NCBI GenBank assembly: GCA_963971405.1
Contig: OZ020488.1
Span: 27,299,089 to 27,363,088 of the forward strand
Length of the DNA stretch: 64,000 bases
Reading direction: 5' to 3'
Source of the DNA: Psococerastis gibbosa
Taxonomy: Eukaryota; Arthropoda; Insecta; Psocodea; Psocidae
The notes below the pieces were generated by a model. The model did not search any database. It worked only from the letters and a program-made list of their open reading frames with translations, and was not told the DNA's origin. Made by a program: the position numbers and the translations under genes. Every line of letters begins with the position of its first letter. The stretch's first letter is position 1. Below are positions 33,224-43,446 of this stretch, piece by piece.

Positions 33224-33787
33224 AAGGATGACTATATGTACGGGGCGAATAGTAGCGCCAATAAAAGCAACCACTACTAGGGCACTCGTTTGTCGTGGGA
33301 CCTGGGCTTGGGAAACTGGCCCCGAAGGCGGAGGAACTCAATGAAGAGTCAACGGCATAAGGATGCAGAAGACAACGGGAAACCACTGCATTACAATTCC
33401 CTGGTACAGTCTTACTTGACTTCCTTATATCTACGTGCTTACAATTGCCATGATGATCGCTAATCTTCGATTGAAGAGGCATTCGAAGAATTAAATACAT
33501 AGAAGGCAAGCCCTACGTAAGTAGGAAAGTAAGTAGAAAAGTCGAAAAATTGGATGAGAGTGAGACCGGAGCCTGCGTCTCTTAAACCTAACCTAAGGGA
33601 AGAATGAATACTTAATTATCATTAGTTATTGCTCATTAGTAGTGTGCATATGATAGAATAGGAACATTCCCTCAGGCAGTGAATTCAATCATTCACTACG
33701 GTAAGCTCTGACTATGCATGAAGTCAGGTGGGGATATAAGGTGCGCCCCACTGACAATTTTTAGCGTTGGCTAGGAAGAATCATTGT
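33224..33787. other. Unclassified repeat-like stretch after the SINE
   Basis: GACAACGGGAAACCACTGCA at 33373-33392 and the mixed composition suggest an interspersed repeat, but no second copy exists in this window. Confidence 0.3.
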
Positions 33788-34447
33788 TTTTGCTTTCCAA
33801 TTTATACGTAGTATAAGGAAAGCTTTGTGACGGTCGAAATTTTCGATTCCGAGATTTCAACGGATTTACGCGTTTTGAGGTCCCAGGAACCCAAAAAAGT
33901 GGTTTTTACGAAATGTCTGTCGGTCTGTCTGTCAGTTCATCTATTTCCGGGCAAACTACTCGGCCGATTTTGATGAAATTTTTTATTTTGGGCTAACTCA
34001 ATTTGGGGGGGGGGGGGAGTTATTCTCAAAAACTCCAAAAAAACGAAAAAACGTCTAAAAAAATTATTTCTCAAAAACGGCTCTTTCTTTAAAATTCACA
34101 TATATTGTAGCCCTTATTAATGTTAATAAAATGCAGGGGGTCGCTTGCCCCTTGATAGTTTGCTTCGGGGGGTAAAAAAATAAAAATAACTAAATTATAA
34201 TGAAAAATGACTAAAAAATAATTTTTCTGCTAAACCTTTCTTTCGATGATTTCTACCTTCAGGCATGTTTTAGGTGTGTAAACGAGTAACGAAACCTGAC
34301 AGTTTGCTTTCCCAAAAAAGTATTTGGTTTTGGTCACAAAAAATGTTTTTTAAAAAAATGGTAGAAAATTCACGCTCAAATGCATGCAAGTGCAAATGCA
34401 AATGCCCTGCCATTATTACTGTGTGGTAATGAGTTGGTCTGACCGGT
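33788..34447. mobile_element. Internal part of the CARGCACG element, inverted relative to 14507-15378
   Basis: It aligns end to end with the complement of about 14632-15300: GCTTTCCAATTTATACGTAG at one side, a GTCTGTCTGTC tract, the TTGGGCTAACTCA block, the GGGGGTCGCTTGCCCCTTGA block and GAGTTGGTCTGACC at the other. The terminal CARGCACG ends are lacking. Confidence 0.8.
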
Positions 34448-34502
34448 ATAGAATGTGCAATGCCATCGATTAATTCAGTGCTTTGGGATAGGTGATATCC
34501 TA

Positions 34503-34640
34503 GGCGATTGCCAGAGGTGGTCCTTGGGTTCCGGACCCCCCCCCCCCAGCGTACACTAGATAGAATGGAGTTTTAAAGATTTTTAAATTTATCAAGGTTA
34601 CCTCACCTCCAGTGACGTCAGGTGGACACCCCCCCCCCCA
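34503..34640. mobile_element. Inverted relative of 62500-62656
   Basis: TTCCGGACCC with a C run, TAGAATGGAGTTTTAAAG, TTACCTCACCTCCAGTGACG and GGTGGACA with a C run appear in reverse complement at 62545-62655. Confidence 0.5.
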
Positions 34641-35134
34641 GAGATATCCCAAATTAAACCGTAGAAAAATTATTTACCATGAAATTACTTATTTTCTCTA
34701 ATTTTCTACTAATTCATAAATTGGAAAGCATGTTCGAGTAAACTCGGACCGGTTCTTATATATTGGAATGATATAAAGACATTATAAATATCGGTTTACC
34801 AAACTTGTATGCCTCCCCCCCCCTGGAAAAAGTCTGTAGGCGCACCTGCATCGAGTGGTGAAGGTGAATAAAGGCGAAAAATAGACAATTTACGGTAAGA
34901 AAATGCGAGGTTAGCTCGGCACAATTTTTTGCGAAGTTTGCACTAAGACCGAAGGAAATGACACGCGACACTGGGATTTTCCGTCATCACCTGTGACTTG
35001 ACGTAACTAAAGTGCAATGTAGGCTGTCCTGTGACGGCGAGCTACAAACGAAATTCATGCAGGAATACCTGGCACTGGTAAACTTCGTTCTTTTTACGGA
35101 ATTGAGGGTTATTTACCTTTTTTGTCCACAGAAT

Positions 35135-35275
35135 CAAACTATACAGGGGCAAGACGCCAAGCTTTCGTTTAAATTAATAACGACTACAATATGTGGGAAT
35201 TTAAAAGAAATCGTTGTGGTCGTTTTTGTGAAAACATATTTGGTAGTTTTTTTTTGGTATAAAACCCCTCATTAA
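35135..35275. mobile_element. Fragment of the CARGCACG element
   Basis: GGGGCAAGACGCC and TTTAAAAGAAATCGTTG correspond to 14878-14960, in the same orientation. Confidence 0.6.
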
Positions 35276-36275
35276 GAAGACAAAAAAAAAACAGGCCTAT
35301 AGGCGCCAAGTTTTATTGATTGTTTCCGATTAAGTCGGAGTAGGCTACATAATTGACAAAATCAGAATACGATTTCCAGGGAGTCTATGTAGACCTATTC
35401 TAGTTTGAAGAGCAAAAAATCAATGGCGGATCCAGGAGGGGGGGGGGGCACGGGAACACAAGAACGAAGCCCCTGAAGTTTAAATTGATACTATTCATAT
35501 TAAAAGTGCACCTATTTCGGTCTGCGGTGGGGGAGGGGGGAGAAAATCACTTGCCTGACCAGGCTAAGATATTAATATTTAGTTCAGCCACCTTATTAGT
35601 GGCCCAAAATTGCATGCCTAGCCAGGTTAGGGCTACATTTTCACAGCTCTGTTTTAACACACTAAAACAAATTAAAATGCAATCCAATCAATAAAGCTTA
35701 GCGCTTAAAGCATCATTACCAATTCACAAATTTCTACACAAACAAACAGAATTGAAAACACCGGCAAATATACGCAATAGTACCGCAGAGTGCTACAACA
35801 CTCCTCCCCACAGCACAACACAGAGGCGACTGCTGAGCAGGAACGGAACCAGCCGCTGGCTGCAGACGTGAGCGCCTCTCGCGGTAGGTCCAGTAACTAC
35901 AGCACCCAGAGCTTCCTAATTCCGATAATGGCTTGTCGATACCTAACTTCATTTTGGGTTCTTTCATCAGCATGACAACTGAAGGATTTCCCGGATAAAT
36001 TGAAATTAGACGACAACTCTGTGAGAGGGGTTGAAGCAAAGAAGGAAGGGGGATGGTTGGAAAACAGCCAAGACATTAGTTTTGGACCTTTGTTGTGTTG
36101 GCAGGTCAGGATTTAATTTTCAGGGGAAAGCTCTTAGTAATTTGCAATACTATCACATTGTAAAATAATTTTTCAATTTCACTTCCTCAATCTGATGAAA
36201 CCCAAAGTTGCATATGTTATGTTTCTCTATTAATCACCGGAGTCAGATAGGCCTATAGCCCCAGTTTTTTTTTTC
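35276..36275. other. Non-coding stretch with G run
   Basis: GGCGGATCCAGGA with a G run at about 35437 resembles a terminus of the GGATCCAC MITE type. The partner end was not found. Confidence 0.35.
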
Positions 36276-36612
36276 TCACAAATCTTCTTCTGCAGCCCTT
36301 GATGAGCCTGCTCGACAATACTCCACCAGTCATCTCGGTTTTGTAGAACGCTCCACCATCTAAGGACTCCCAACACGCGGAGGTCTATTTCAAACTCATC
36401 CTTCCAGCGTTTTCGAGGACGTCCCGCGCTCCCGCCAGTCGTCTTCCTGTCATGCTTGCTTTGTACATCTTGTTCGGCATGCGGTAGCCTTACATTTTTA
36501 TGGGTTGCTCTTTTATAAACCTGACTATGCCTTCTCCGTTGAGTATTGTGTCTATTTTGGCGTAGTTTTCTATACGCCACTCTCCGTCTTCGCATAGGGG
36601 TCCCTAGATCCT
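36276..36612 (-). mobile_element. Longest readable copy of the (GAA)n-tailed LINE 3' end
   Basis: On the minus strand the segment starts GGATCTAGGGACCCC and contains the equivalent of GEWRVRNNAKIDTI and later GRPRKRWKDEFEIDLRVLG and WWSVLQNRDDWWSIVEQAHQ, a hallmark of LINE reverse transcriptase C-termini. The frame is not continuous with the upstream motif. It ends CAGAAGAAGA. A T-run plus CACAA motif near both edges could be the target duplication, at low confidence. The host-side transcript or function is not evident. Confidence 0.75.
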
Positions 36613-36683
36613 TTTTTTTCACAATACCCATATTAATGTGCGACTGAGGTTAAGATAATTTTTCTAGTCACTAAATTATATGA

Positions 36684-37080
36684 AACTGCATCCATACGAA
36701 GCGCCTAATCAAATATCCAGACACCAAAAGGGCTAAGAGTCTATTAGCACTGGACAGAACGCGCGTGCGTCGGGTGATATCCCTGCTCACTGATCACGGG
36801 AACTTCAAGCACCACCTCGCCCGGATTGGTGTGCAAGTGGACAATGGCATGTGCCGACATTGTGCGATGGAGACCGAGAGTGGATGGCACATTCTCGCCG
36901 AGTGCCATAAGATCAGGCGCCCAAGACTGGAACATCTGGGATGTACAATTGCTACTGACGGCTGGGCTCCAGAAGTCCGACCCGTGGCCATGGCGAGATT
37001 CGCTGAAGCAGTGGGTCTCGACTAGTACGACTGGGGGACCTATGGGCCCAAATTGCGGCCTGGGTCCCGACTACTACTAT
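36684..37080 (+). mobile_element. 5'-truncated LINE C-terminal fragment, second copy of the zinc-domain type
   Basis: An open frame from 36684 to the stop at 37023-37025 contains SLLALDRTRVRRVISLLTDH and then C-x2-C-x8-H-x4-C (CRHCAMETESGWHILAEC), arranged as in the LINE at 8471-9163 but clearly a different subfamily. The RNase H part is missing. After the stop comes a GC-rich 3' UTR ending in a short (TAC)n tract at about 37070-37080. GAAACT near both edges could be a short target duplication, but this is weak. The 3' UTR motif GGGACCTATGGGCCC is also seen at 54938. Confidence 0.78.
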
Positions 37081-37250
37081 AGGAAACTACCACTAATTTC
37101 CCCGTTTGACCATTAGCAGAAAAATTAGCCATAAACATTATCAAGGGAACAAAAAATATAGTTGTCAGAGCCCGTGCGCGCACAAAGGTTAAGTTTTAAG
37201 AACGATTTAATTAAATCCGAAACATTTTAATAGGACATGAACATGCCTGG

Positions 37251-37430
37251 TCCTCGAAAACGCTGGAAGGATGAGTTGGAAACTGACCTGCTCGAGTGGG
37301 GAGTCCGTAGATGGTGGAGCGTCATAGGAAACCGAGATAAATAAATATTGACTTTTTTGTTCTATTACTAAGCCAACCTAGCGGAGTTAGGCCTGGAGGA
37401 GTGTTGTCGAGCCAGAAGAAGAAGAAGATG
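37251..37430 (+). mobile_element. LINE 3' end with (GAA)n tail, interrupted by a SINE fragment
   Basis: The insert starts with the coding piece for PRKRWKDELETDL-type sequence and ends in (GAA)n. It is flanked by ATGAACATGCCTGG (37237-37250) and ATGAACATGTCTGG (37431-37444), a 14-bp duplication with one mismatch. Compared with the copy at 1394-1556, extra sequence of about 52 bp lies between the CCGAGAT and TGGAGGAG blocks; that extra part is the 3' end of the tRNA-Glu SINE in minus orientation. Confidence 0.82.
37341..37392 (-). mobile_element. SINE 3' fragment nested inside a LINE tail
   Basis: It matches the last ~50 bp of the tRNA-Glu SINE family (CTAACTCCGCTAGGTTGG on the minus strand, then AATAGAAC-type sequence and an ATTT-rich tail). 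The copy is 5'-truncated and interrupts the LINE at 37251-37430. Confidence 0.75.
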
Positions 37431-37444
37431 ATGAACATGTCTGG

Positions 37445-39234
37445 AGTATTCCTGGGGGTCTAAGGAAAGTGTTTGCTAATGACCAGTGTATAGCAATTTG
37501 CTGTAATGCGTTTACCTTTGGAGGCTACTTGACTATGGAAACAGCCAACCGCCATTGAATATGAAAGCATAAATTGATAAATTAAGTTGTAATTGCATTG
37601 AATGCAATATGAGCTCATGAACAAGAGGACAAACATTAGTTATTTATTCGTAAGCTTACCATTAATTAATACAGACTTTGTAGCGGCAACTGTGAATACA
37701 TCAATAAATATTCCATTTAATATTACCCAATACTCGACTATAAAGTAATACAAGCAAATTGGTAATGACTGATAGTTCCTTTGACTCTTTATTAGCAACA
37801 TCATACCACTCGTAACTCAACAGATACAGTACAGTAAATAAAAACTGTGATATCATGATTAGGTACGTATACTACCCGGTCACGATATGATGACATTTGG
37901 AACGCTTATAAAAATTGCATATCCTGGAGAGATCGTGTTCCTAATGCTGAGTTCCTGAGGCAAATGGATACAGAAGCCGAGTTGCTGCTGACGGTTAAGA
38001 AACGGAAACTAACATAATTTGGCTCTATGACAAGAAAAGTATCACCTTCTGCATGTAGGTATAATAATGCAAAGGAAGATCGACTGCTTACACAAATTTA
38101 CCCAGGTACATGCTTCGCTAAATTTCTGTGCCGTGTCAATAATTTTTCATTGTTTATATTTACGATATTTAACGTGGTTTTTACCATGATAAATACTGGA
38201 TAGTGAGCCCTATAATAAATACTTCCCGAAAAATTTGATTTTGCAAAAATAAATAAATAAATTATTAAACAGATGTTTGGGTGTCCGAGTTCAATATATG
38301 CAATTAAGCCTTTACTGCCTTAATGAATCAACCTCCAATTCACATTCACGAACCCTTTCAAATTATTAAAATCGGTAAAATCGTATTGCTAATAATGAGA
38401 CCTCAAACTTGTCAAATTAATTGCACGAAGGCGGGTGGGGAGAGGAATGAAAATTGAAAGCTTTCCTTATTCATCTATCTGGGATTTCCCGGGGCTATCA
38501 CGTCATAATTAGCCGGAAAATATAAAGCGGAGCCTTACTTTGAAGACAAGTTTTGACGCCACTCTTGTAAGGACTAAACCATCAAAATAATTACCAGCGG
38601 TTCCCCCAAAGGCCGAAACTATTCAATTAGTGATGACTATTATAATTTGGGCTCGTTAATATCTATTTAGTAGGTATTGAAAAAACTGTAATCTGACATT
38701 GTAGGTACTTTTATATTTTTTTCCAAGATAGAGAATAGTGCAGGACTATTAGTCCTGCACTACGCCAAATCATTTTTATTATGGAAGACATCGGAAGATA
38801 AAGCGATTAAAATATCCAGTATATTCTTATTACATACCAGTTTGTTACGGAAATTTCATACGGAAACAATGGAAATATTGTCCAAAATTCATGGAGTCAT
38901 TGGCATTGGACAAGGGACCTATGGGCTAGTGTAAGTAGGTCTGGGTCCATAAAAGTCCATAAAAAAATTATAATTCTTATTACATGGGTATGAGTAAAGA
39001 AAGACTTAATCACCCAGCTAATAGTTCTCTACTAACCGATGTTTTCTACTAAACGATGTTCACCCTTGCCACTTAAAATCAGTGGAGTCCGAGATTTTCT
39101 ATCTCTGATGAACTTGTTTGGTATTGTTACACTATTTAGCAGTCACCAAAACAAAGTTAGGAAAAGTTTTTTTTAGTAATTTTTCATGAAAATTGAGCAT
39201 TTTTAATTTTTTTCCCCTAGGAACAAGTTGTCAA
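37445..39234. other. Mostly non-coding stretch
   Basis: Apart from 38895-38950, only a short hairpin ATAGTGCAGGACTATTAGTCCTGCAC-like palindrome centred near 38749 (GTGCAGGACTA / TAGTCCTGCAC). Confidence 0.4.
38895..38950 (+). repeat. Fragment related to 10505-10612
   Basis: GTCATTGGCATTGGACAAGG then GACCTATGGGC-AGTGTAAGTAGG follows the order seen on the minus strand at 10548-10612. The T/A-rich tail follows. Confidence 0.45.
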
Positions 39235-39600
39235 GTGGTATGTGGTCTGCAAGGGTTTTGTTTACATTCACGAGGACTAAAAAATGTGCGAATTTTAAGG
39301 AAATAGTTTGAGCCGTTTTTGAGAATAAACAATTTAGCGGTTTTTTGGAGTTGGGGGGGTGTCCCAAAATAAAAATAAATTTTCCCTAGGTATGACTTTT
39401 GTGAATCCTACATGCTGAATTTCATCGAAATCCATTGAGTAGTTTGTCCACAAATCGACGGACAGACAGAAATTTCGTAAAAACAAATTTTTAGTTTCCG
39501 GGGACATCAAATCTTGTAAATCCACTGAAATCTCGAATTCGAAATTTTTGACCATCACAAAGCTTTCCTTATATTAACACATATATCGGAAAGCAAAAAA
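39235..39600. mobile_element. Diverged fragment of the CARGCACG element
   Basis: Same order of blocks as 14930-15300 (AAATAGTTTGAGCCGTTTTTG, GTGAATCCTACATGCTGAAT, CGACGGACAGACAG, CATCACAAAGCTTTCCTTAT), with many differences. Confidence 0.7.
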
Positions 39601-41587
39601 TGATAAATAGGAACCTATAGGAAAGCTAAAATAAAATATAATTGAAGATTTGCGGTAAGCTACTTTTGTTGAAATCTCGAAATTGAAGATTCATGAATAT
39701 AACTGCAAACACCCCCGGTTAAAGGTTTTTGGTACCTAGAAAAAAATTCGTTTTTACACGTTTTGACAATAAGTTTAGTTTTAACGAACGAAGATTAGCA
39801 TTTAGGCTACAACTGCAAACAAAGGCCCGGGTTTCTCCCACTGAGAAAATGATCGATAGGATAGACCTAAAATATTGGGGCTATATGCATTTTGAATGGA
39901 GCCTGGTTTAGTTTTTCAAGCAAGGTTTAGTGTTCAACAACAAAGCTTAATTTATACTAACATGTAAATAGGAAAACAATATTTATGCGTCTGAAAAATG
40001 GTTTGGTAATGTGATATGGCTATATGAATGGAAAGCTATCAGTTCACAAACACCATTCGTGATGTAAATTAGCAATAACGTGTAAAAGAACGCTATAACA
40101 GAATTGGTCATGGACGAACAGAGACAGGTGTAAATCCATCGGAATACAACAATATAAGCCGGTATTAAACCTGAAATTCTATTTCAACTTTTCCATTTCT
40201 GTAACCCATTGATGTTAATGTTCATGAATTTTTTATTGAAATAAAATTTGCCTCGTCCTGCAGGGAAAGAGTTTTTGGTGCAGCCCCGAATTTAATATGA
40301 GTCGGCCGCAAATGCGATTGGATTTTACAGTCAGTGGGCCAGCTTGAAATTTCGTTGCCACATTTTATACGGTCCGTGGTACAATATCGCAAAATGTATT
40401 TTTTTTTTTTTTTAATTTGGACAGTTCCCTTGTTACAGCAATAAACCTTCTAAATTATTTTGACGAAATGAATGTGTAGATTGAAAAAGAAGCCTGTTGG
40501 GATGTTCAGTACGGAACCATCTATAAATTTTAATTGTTCATGTTTTTTAGGACGATTTCAGGGATTTCATTATTTTAATGGAACCGGCACTTTTGGTTCG
40601 CAACAGTTCGTAGGCTAGCAATATTTTGTAGTATGACACGGTTGATATTGGCTGCAATTCAATTTTAAAAATAAAAAATGGCAAGATCACCAAGATGGTT
40701 GTAAACCACTTTCATGGTCACTGAAGTGCAGTTAGGTTCAGTAGTATAAAACAAGATAGCAAGTACTCACTAGTAGTATAGTAGTTGGCCAAAGCCTAAT
40801 CTGAAGTGACATACAGTAAGATATATGGAGTATTGGTGTTGCTTGCTTACATTTTTTCAACTTTTGCATGGAATGAAAAATTCAGCTCACGTAGTAATGT
40901 ATTCACAAATTTTACTGAAACCGTTCATACCAGTTCAGTTTTCGTAGGAAAATCCGTTCAGTTCACCATTCGAAAATAACTACCTATTCCAAAAATACCT
41001 GTCAACTCGAGCAGTTCTTTTTGAACTAGGGACCGAAAGACCAGTTGATGGAACTGGTTAGGACAGTTCAGTTCACTTAAATGAACGGATTCATCAGTTC
41101 CGTTCACTCATGAACTACATAGCGCTAAGCGCGAACTACTGTGCCTACCTGTACCTAGGCATGTTTGCTTTATATCATCCCAATTTGTCAATTCCCTACT
41201 GAATCGTCTCAGCAGCTTCCAAAGAATATCAAAATAAACGGCAGAAACTGTAGGTGGGTCTTTTCAGAAACAATATTATATAGTAGGTAGGCAAGAAAAA
41301 AAGGGACCCTGTGCAGCCTGAAAACCGGCGGACGGCGTCGGGCTAAATCCAAAGAGGATTTAAGGATAACGATGTTTCCTGAAATTTGTCAACCTTTTTT
41401 ATTTCTTAGCATTTTCTTCCTCTTTATCAAATAAAAAATAATTGTTTCAAGTTTTTATTGGCGCTATAATTTTTATATCCCTTGGTTCTACATTTTGATT
41501 CCCGTGGAGGGATATTCTCTTGTCTTTCTTTTTTGTCTCATCTCATCAGTCACATTTTGGCTTCGTGTAACGTTCATCCCGGGTTTC
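39601..41587. other. Non-coding stretch with GTTC-rich zone
   Basis: About 40915-41135 has many AGTTC/GAACT pentamers in both orientations. A T run is at 40400-40415. No gene seen. Confidence 0.4.
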
Positions 41588-41706
41588 AGGGTTTGCCAGC
41601 AGAAGCTGTGTCCCAGACGGATCCCTCAGATGCCAATGAATAGGCCATTCAGGCCTAAATGTTTTGGATCAACCCGTTCCAGGCCCGGACACATTAAGTA
41701 AAGCTT
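41588..41706 (+). repeat. Interspersed repeat with TTAAGTAA end, copy 1
   Basis: GAAGCTGTGTCCCAGACGGAT, TTTTGGATCAACC and CCCGGACACATTAAGTAA match the inverse of 52805-52930. One frame resembles EAVSQTD...FWIN in both copies, so it may be a LINE C-terminus and tail. Confidence 0.6.
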
Positions 41707-42098
41707 AAGATAAAAAGAAGCCATTGATTACGAAGCCGCTTCGATGGGGGAAGAAATGATAAAAAGCACAATTCAGCAAATCTATTCACAGCTTGGAAGT
41801 AAAAGAATAAATCAGCAAGTACTGTAGGTAAGCAGTGCTGGGACAGCAATGGAACAAAGCTAACGGTAATTACGCCAACAGATGCTCCTGCCCTGATTAA
41901 CATTCTGTTAGAGCTCACAGCAATTTTGTTGCTACCTCAGCATTTCCGTCAACTCGTCTCCCTATTGCTTCTAGCTCTTTACTGACAAAGATACCTGAAA
42001 CGTACGTTGATTGTTTATGTAAACTACAATAGGCATAAATAAATAAAAGGTACTACCCGTGTGAAGGCCGATCCGATAGGTGTCCGATAACTGTTTAA

Positions 42099-42445
42099 GA
42101 GTGTACAGCCCGTAGAAAATTGGCAGCCCAAAATTTAACACGTTTTATTTGTTATTTAATTAACTAAGCATATTATTAAAGATTTAGCTAATCAAAGTTG
42201 TAGAAGACTACTTCATGCATCATATTATAAGATATTTTTAATTTTCGAAATTGTAGTTTTTTCTAAAATATGCAAATATTTTATAAACAATAACTTTTCG
42301 AAAACTAAAAATAACTTATTATATGATGCATGAAGTAGTCTTCTATAGTATAACTTTGATGAGCCAAATCTTTAATAACATGCTTAGTTAATTAAATAAA
42401 AAGTATTACATTTCGGGCTGCCCCTTTCCTATGGGCTGTAAACTC
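42099..42445. mobile_element. Large foldback element flanked by TTAA
   Basis: Two arms of about 155 bp, diverged in places, run GAGTGTACAGCCCGTAG inward and are complementary; both include GACTACTTCATGCATCATA. TTAA flanks at 42095-42098 and 42446-42449 suggest piggyBac-type mobilisation, though TA of mariner type would also fit. Confidence 0.75.
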
Positions 42446-42798
42446 TTAAATTTAACATTACATATTATATTGCAGGTACCTGGTACATTGCAGGTATCAA
42501 ACAGCCAGATGTCGCATTAAATTGGATAACACTGCAAGAAATTAAATTAATAAGGTCACGAAGGGCTTTTTATGGACCTAGTCCTATACTTAAGCTTACC
42601 ATTGACAAAAAGTAACAAGCGTAAGCATGACTTCACCAAGTTTGGGTAAGAGTTTACAAGTAAATATACCACAATATAAATTATATTTTGGTTGAGTTTT
42701 AAGTATGGTAGGCCTATTGGAAAATTTTTACCTATTCCAGGCATTTCAGTGACTTTAGACATAACATACCTGCATAACAGCCAGTCGGCGACTCAGTG

Positions 42799-42983
42799 CA
42801 AGGCCTTAGCCAGGGGGGGGGGAGGTTCATGGGGGTTGGACCCTCAACCCCCCCCCCCCCCGAAATGAAATGGCTTGACACTAGATACAATCGGATTTTG
42901 AGAGGAAAAATAAAAAACTACTATGTAATATCCAATGACAATTCTGAACCCCCTCCGGAAAAAAAATCCTGGCTACGGCCTTG
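42799..42983. mobile_element. hAT-type MITE, CAAGGCC family, copy 3
   Basis: Flanks ACTCAGTG (42791-42798) and ACTCGGTG (42984-42991) match at 7 of 8. Same ends and core as copies 1 and 2. Confidence 0.9.
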
Positions 42984-43237
42984 ACTCGGTGTGACACTAG
43001 CACTAGCCAATGGACGAGCCGGGCTGTGCCATCAACACATTTTTATTGCGCATAGTTTCTTCAAAATCATAACGAATATAGAAGCGTAAGTCCAATGCAT
43101 ACTTTCTTAGAATGGTCGCCTTTATTGTTCATTGTCATAACAACGTAAACACCTAAATTACTGTAACTTTTTTCTTTCCTTTTCTGCCTGTCATGCGTCT
43201 TGCCAAAACGTCACGATAATCAACTAGTAGAGTATAA

Positions 43238-43446
43238 ACACATGTAGAGTAGTGGTACGGACTCTGACTTTCACCAGAAAGGTTGTTGGTTCGAGTCCCA
43301 GACTGGCTACATTTTCTGGCCATGCTTCGGAGGGCATGTCAAGCAGGCGGTCCCGGGTCTCCCTAGTTGAGTGTAAGTGAGGGCTTTATAGCCCTAACTC
43401 CGCTAGGTTGGCTTAGTAATATAAAAAAAGTCCTTATTTATTTATT
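43238..43446 (+). mobile_element. tRNA-Glu-derived SINE, copy 3
   Basis: Full-length-looking copy: head ACATGTAGAGTAGTGGTACG, anticodon-loop TTTCAC, B box GGTTCGAGTCCC, body, CTAACTCCGCTAGG block, tail TTATTTATTTATT. Confidence 0.85.

Noticed and set aside
35734-36039. 101-residue minus frame in a GC-richer patch
   Set aside because: No recognisable domain; overlaps an equally plausible plus frame, as expected of chance.
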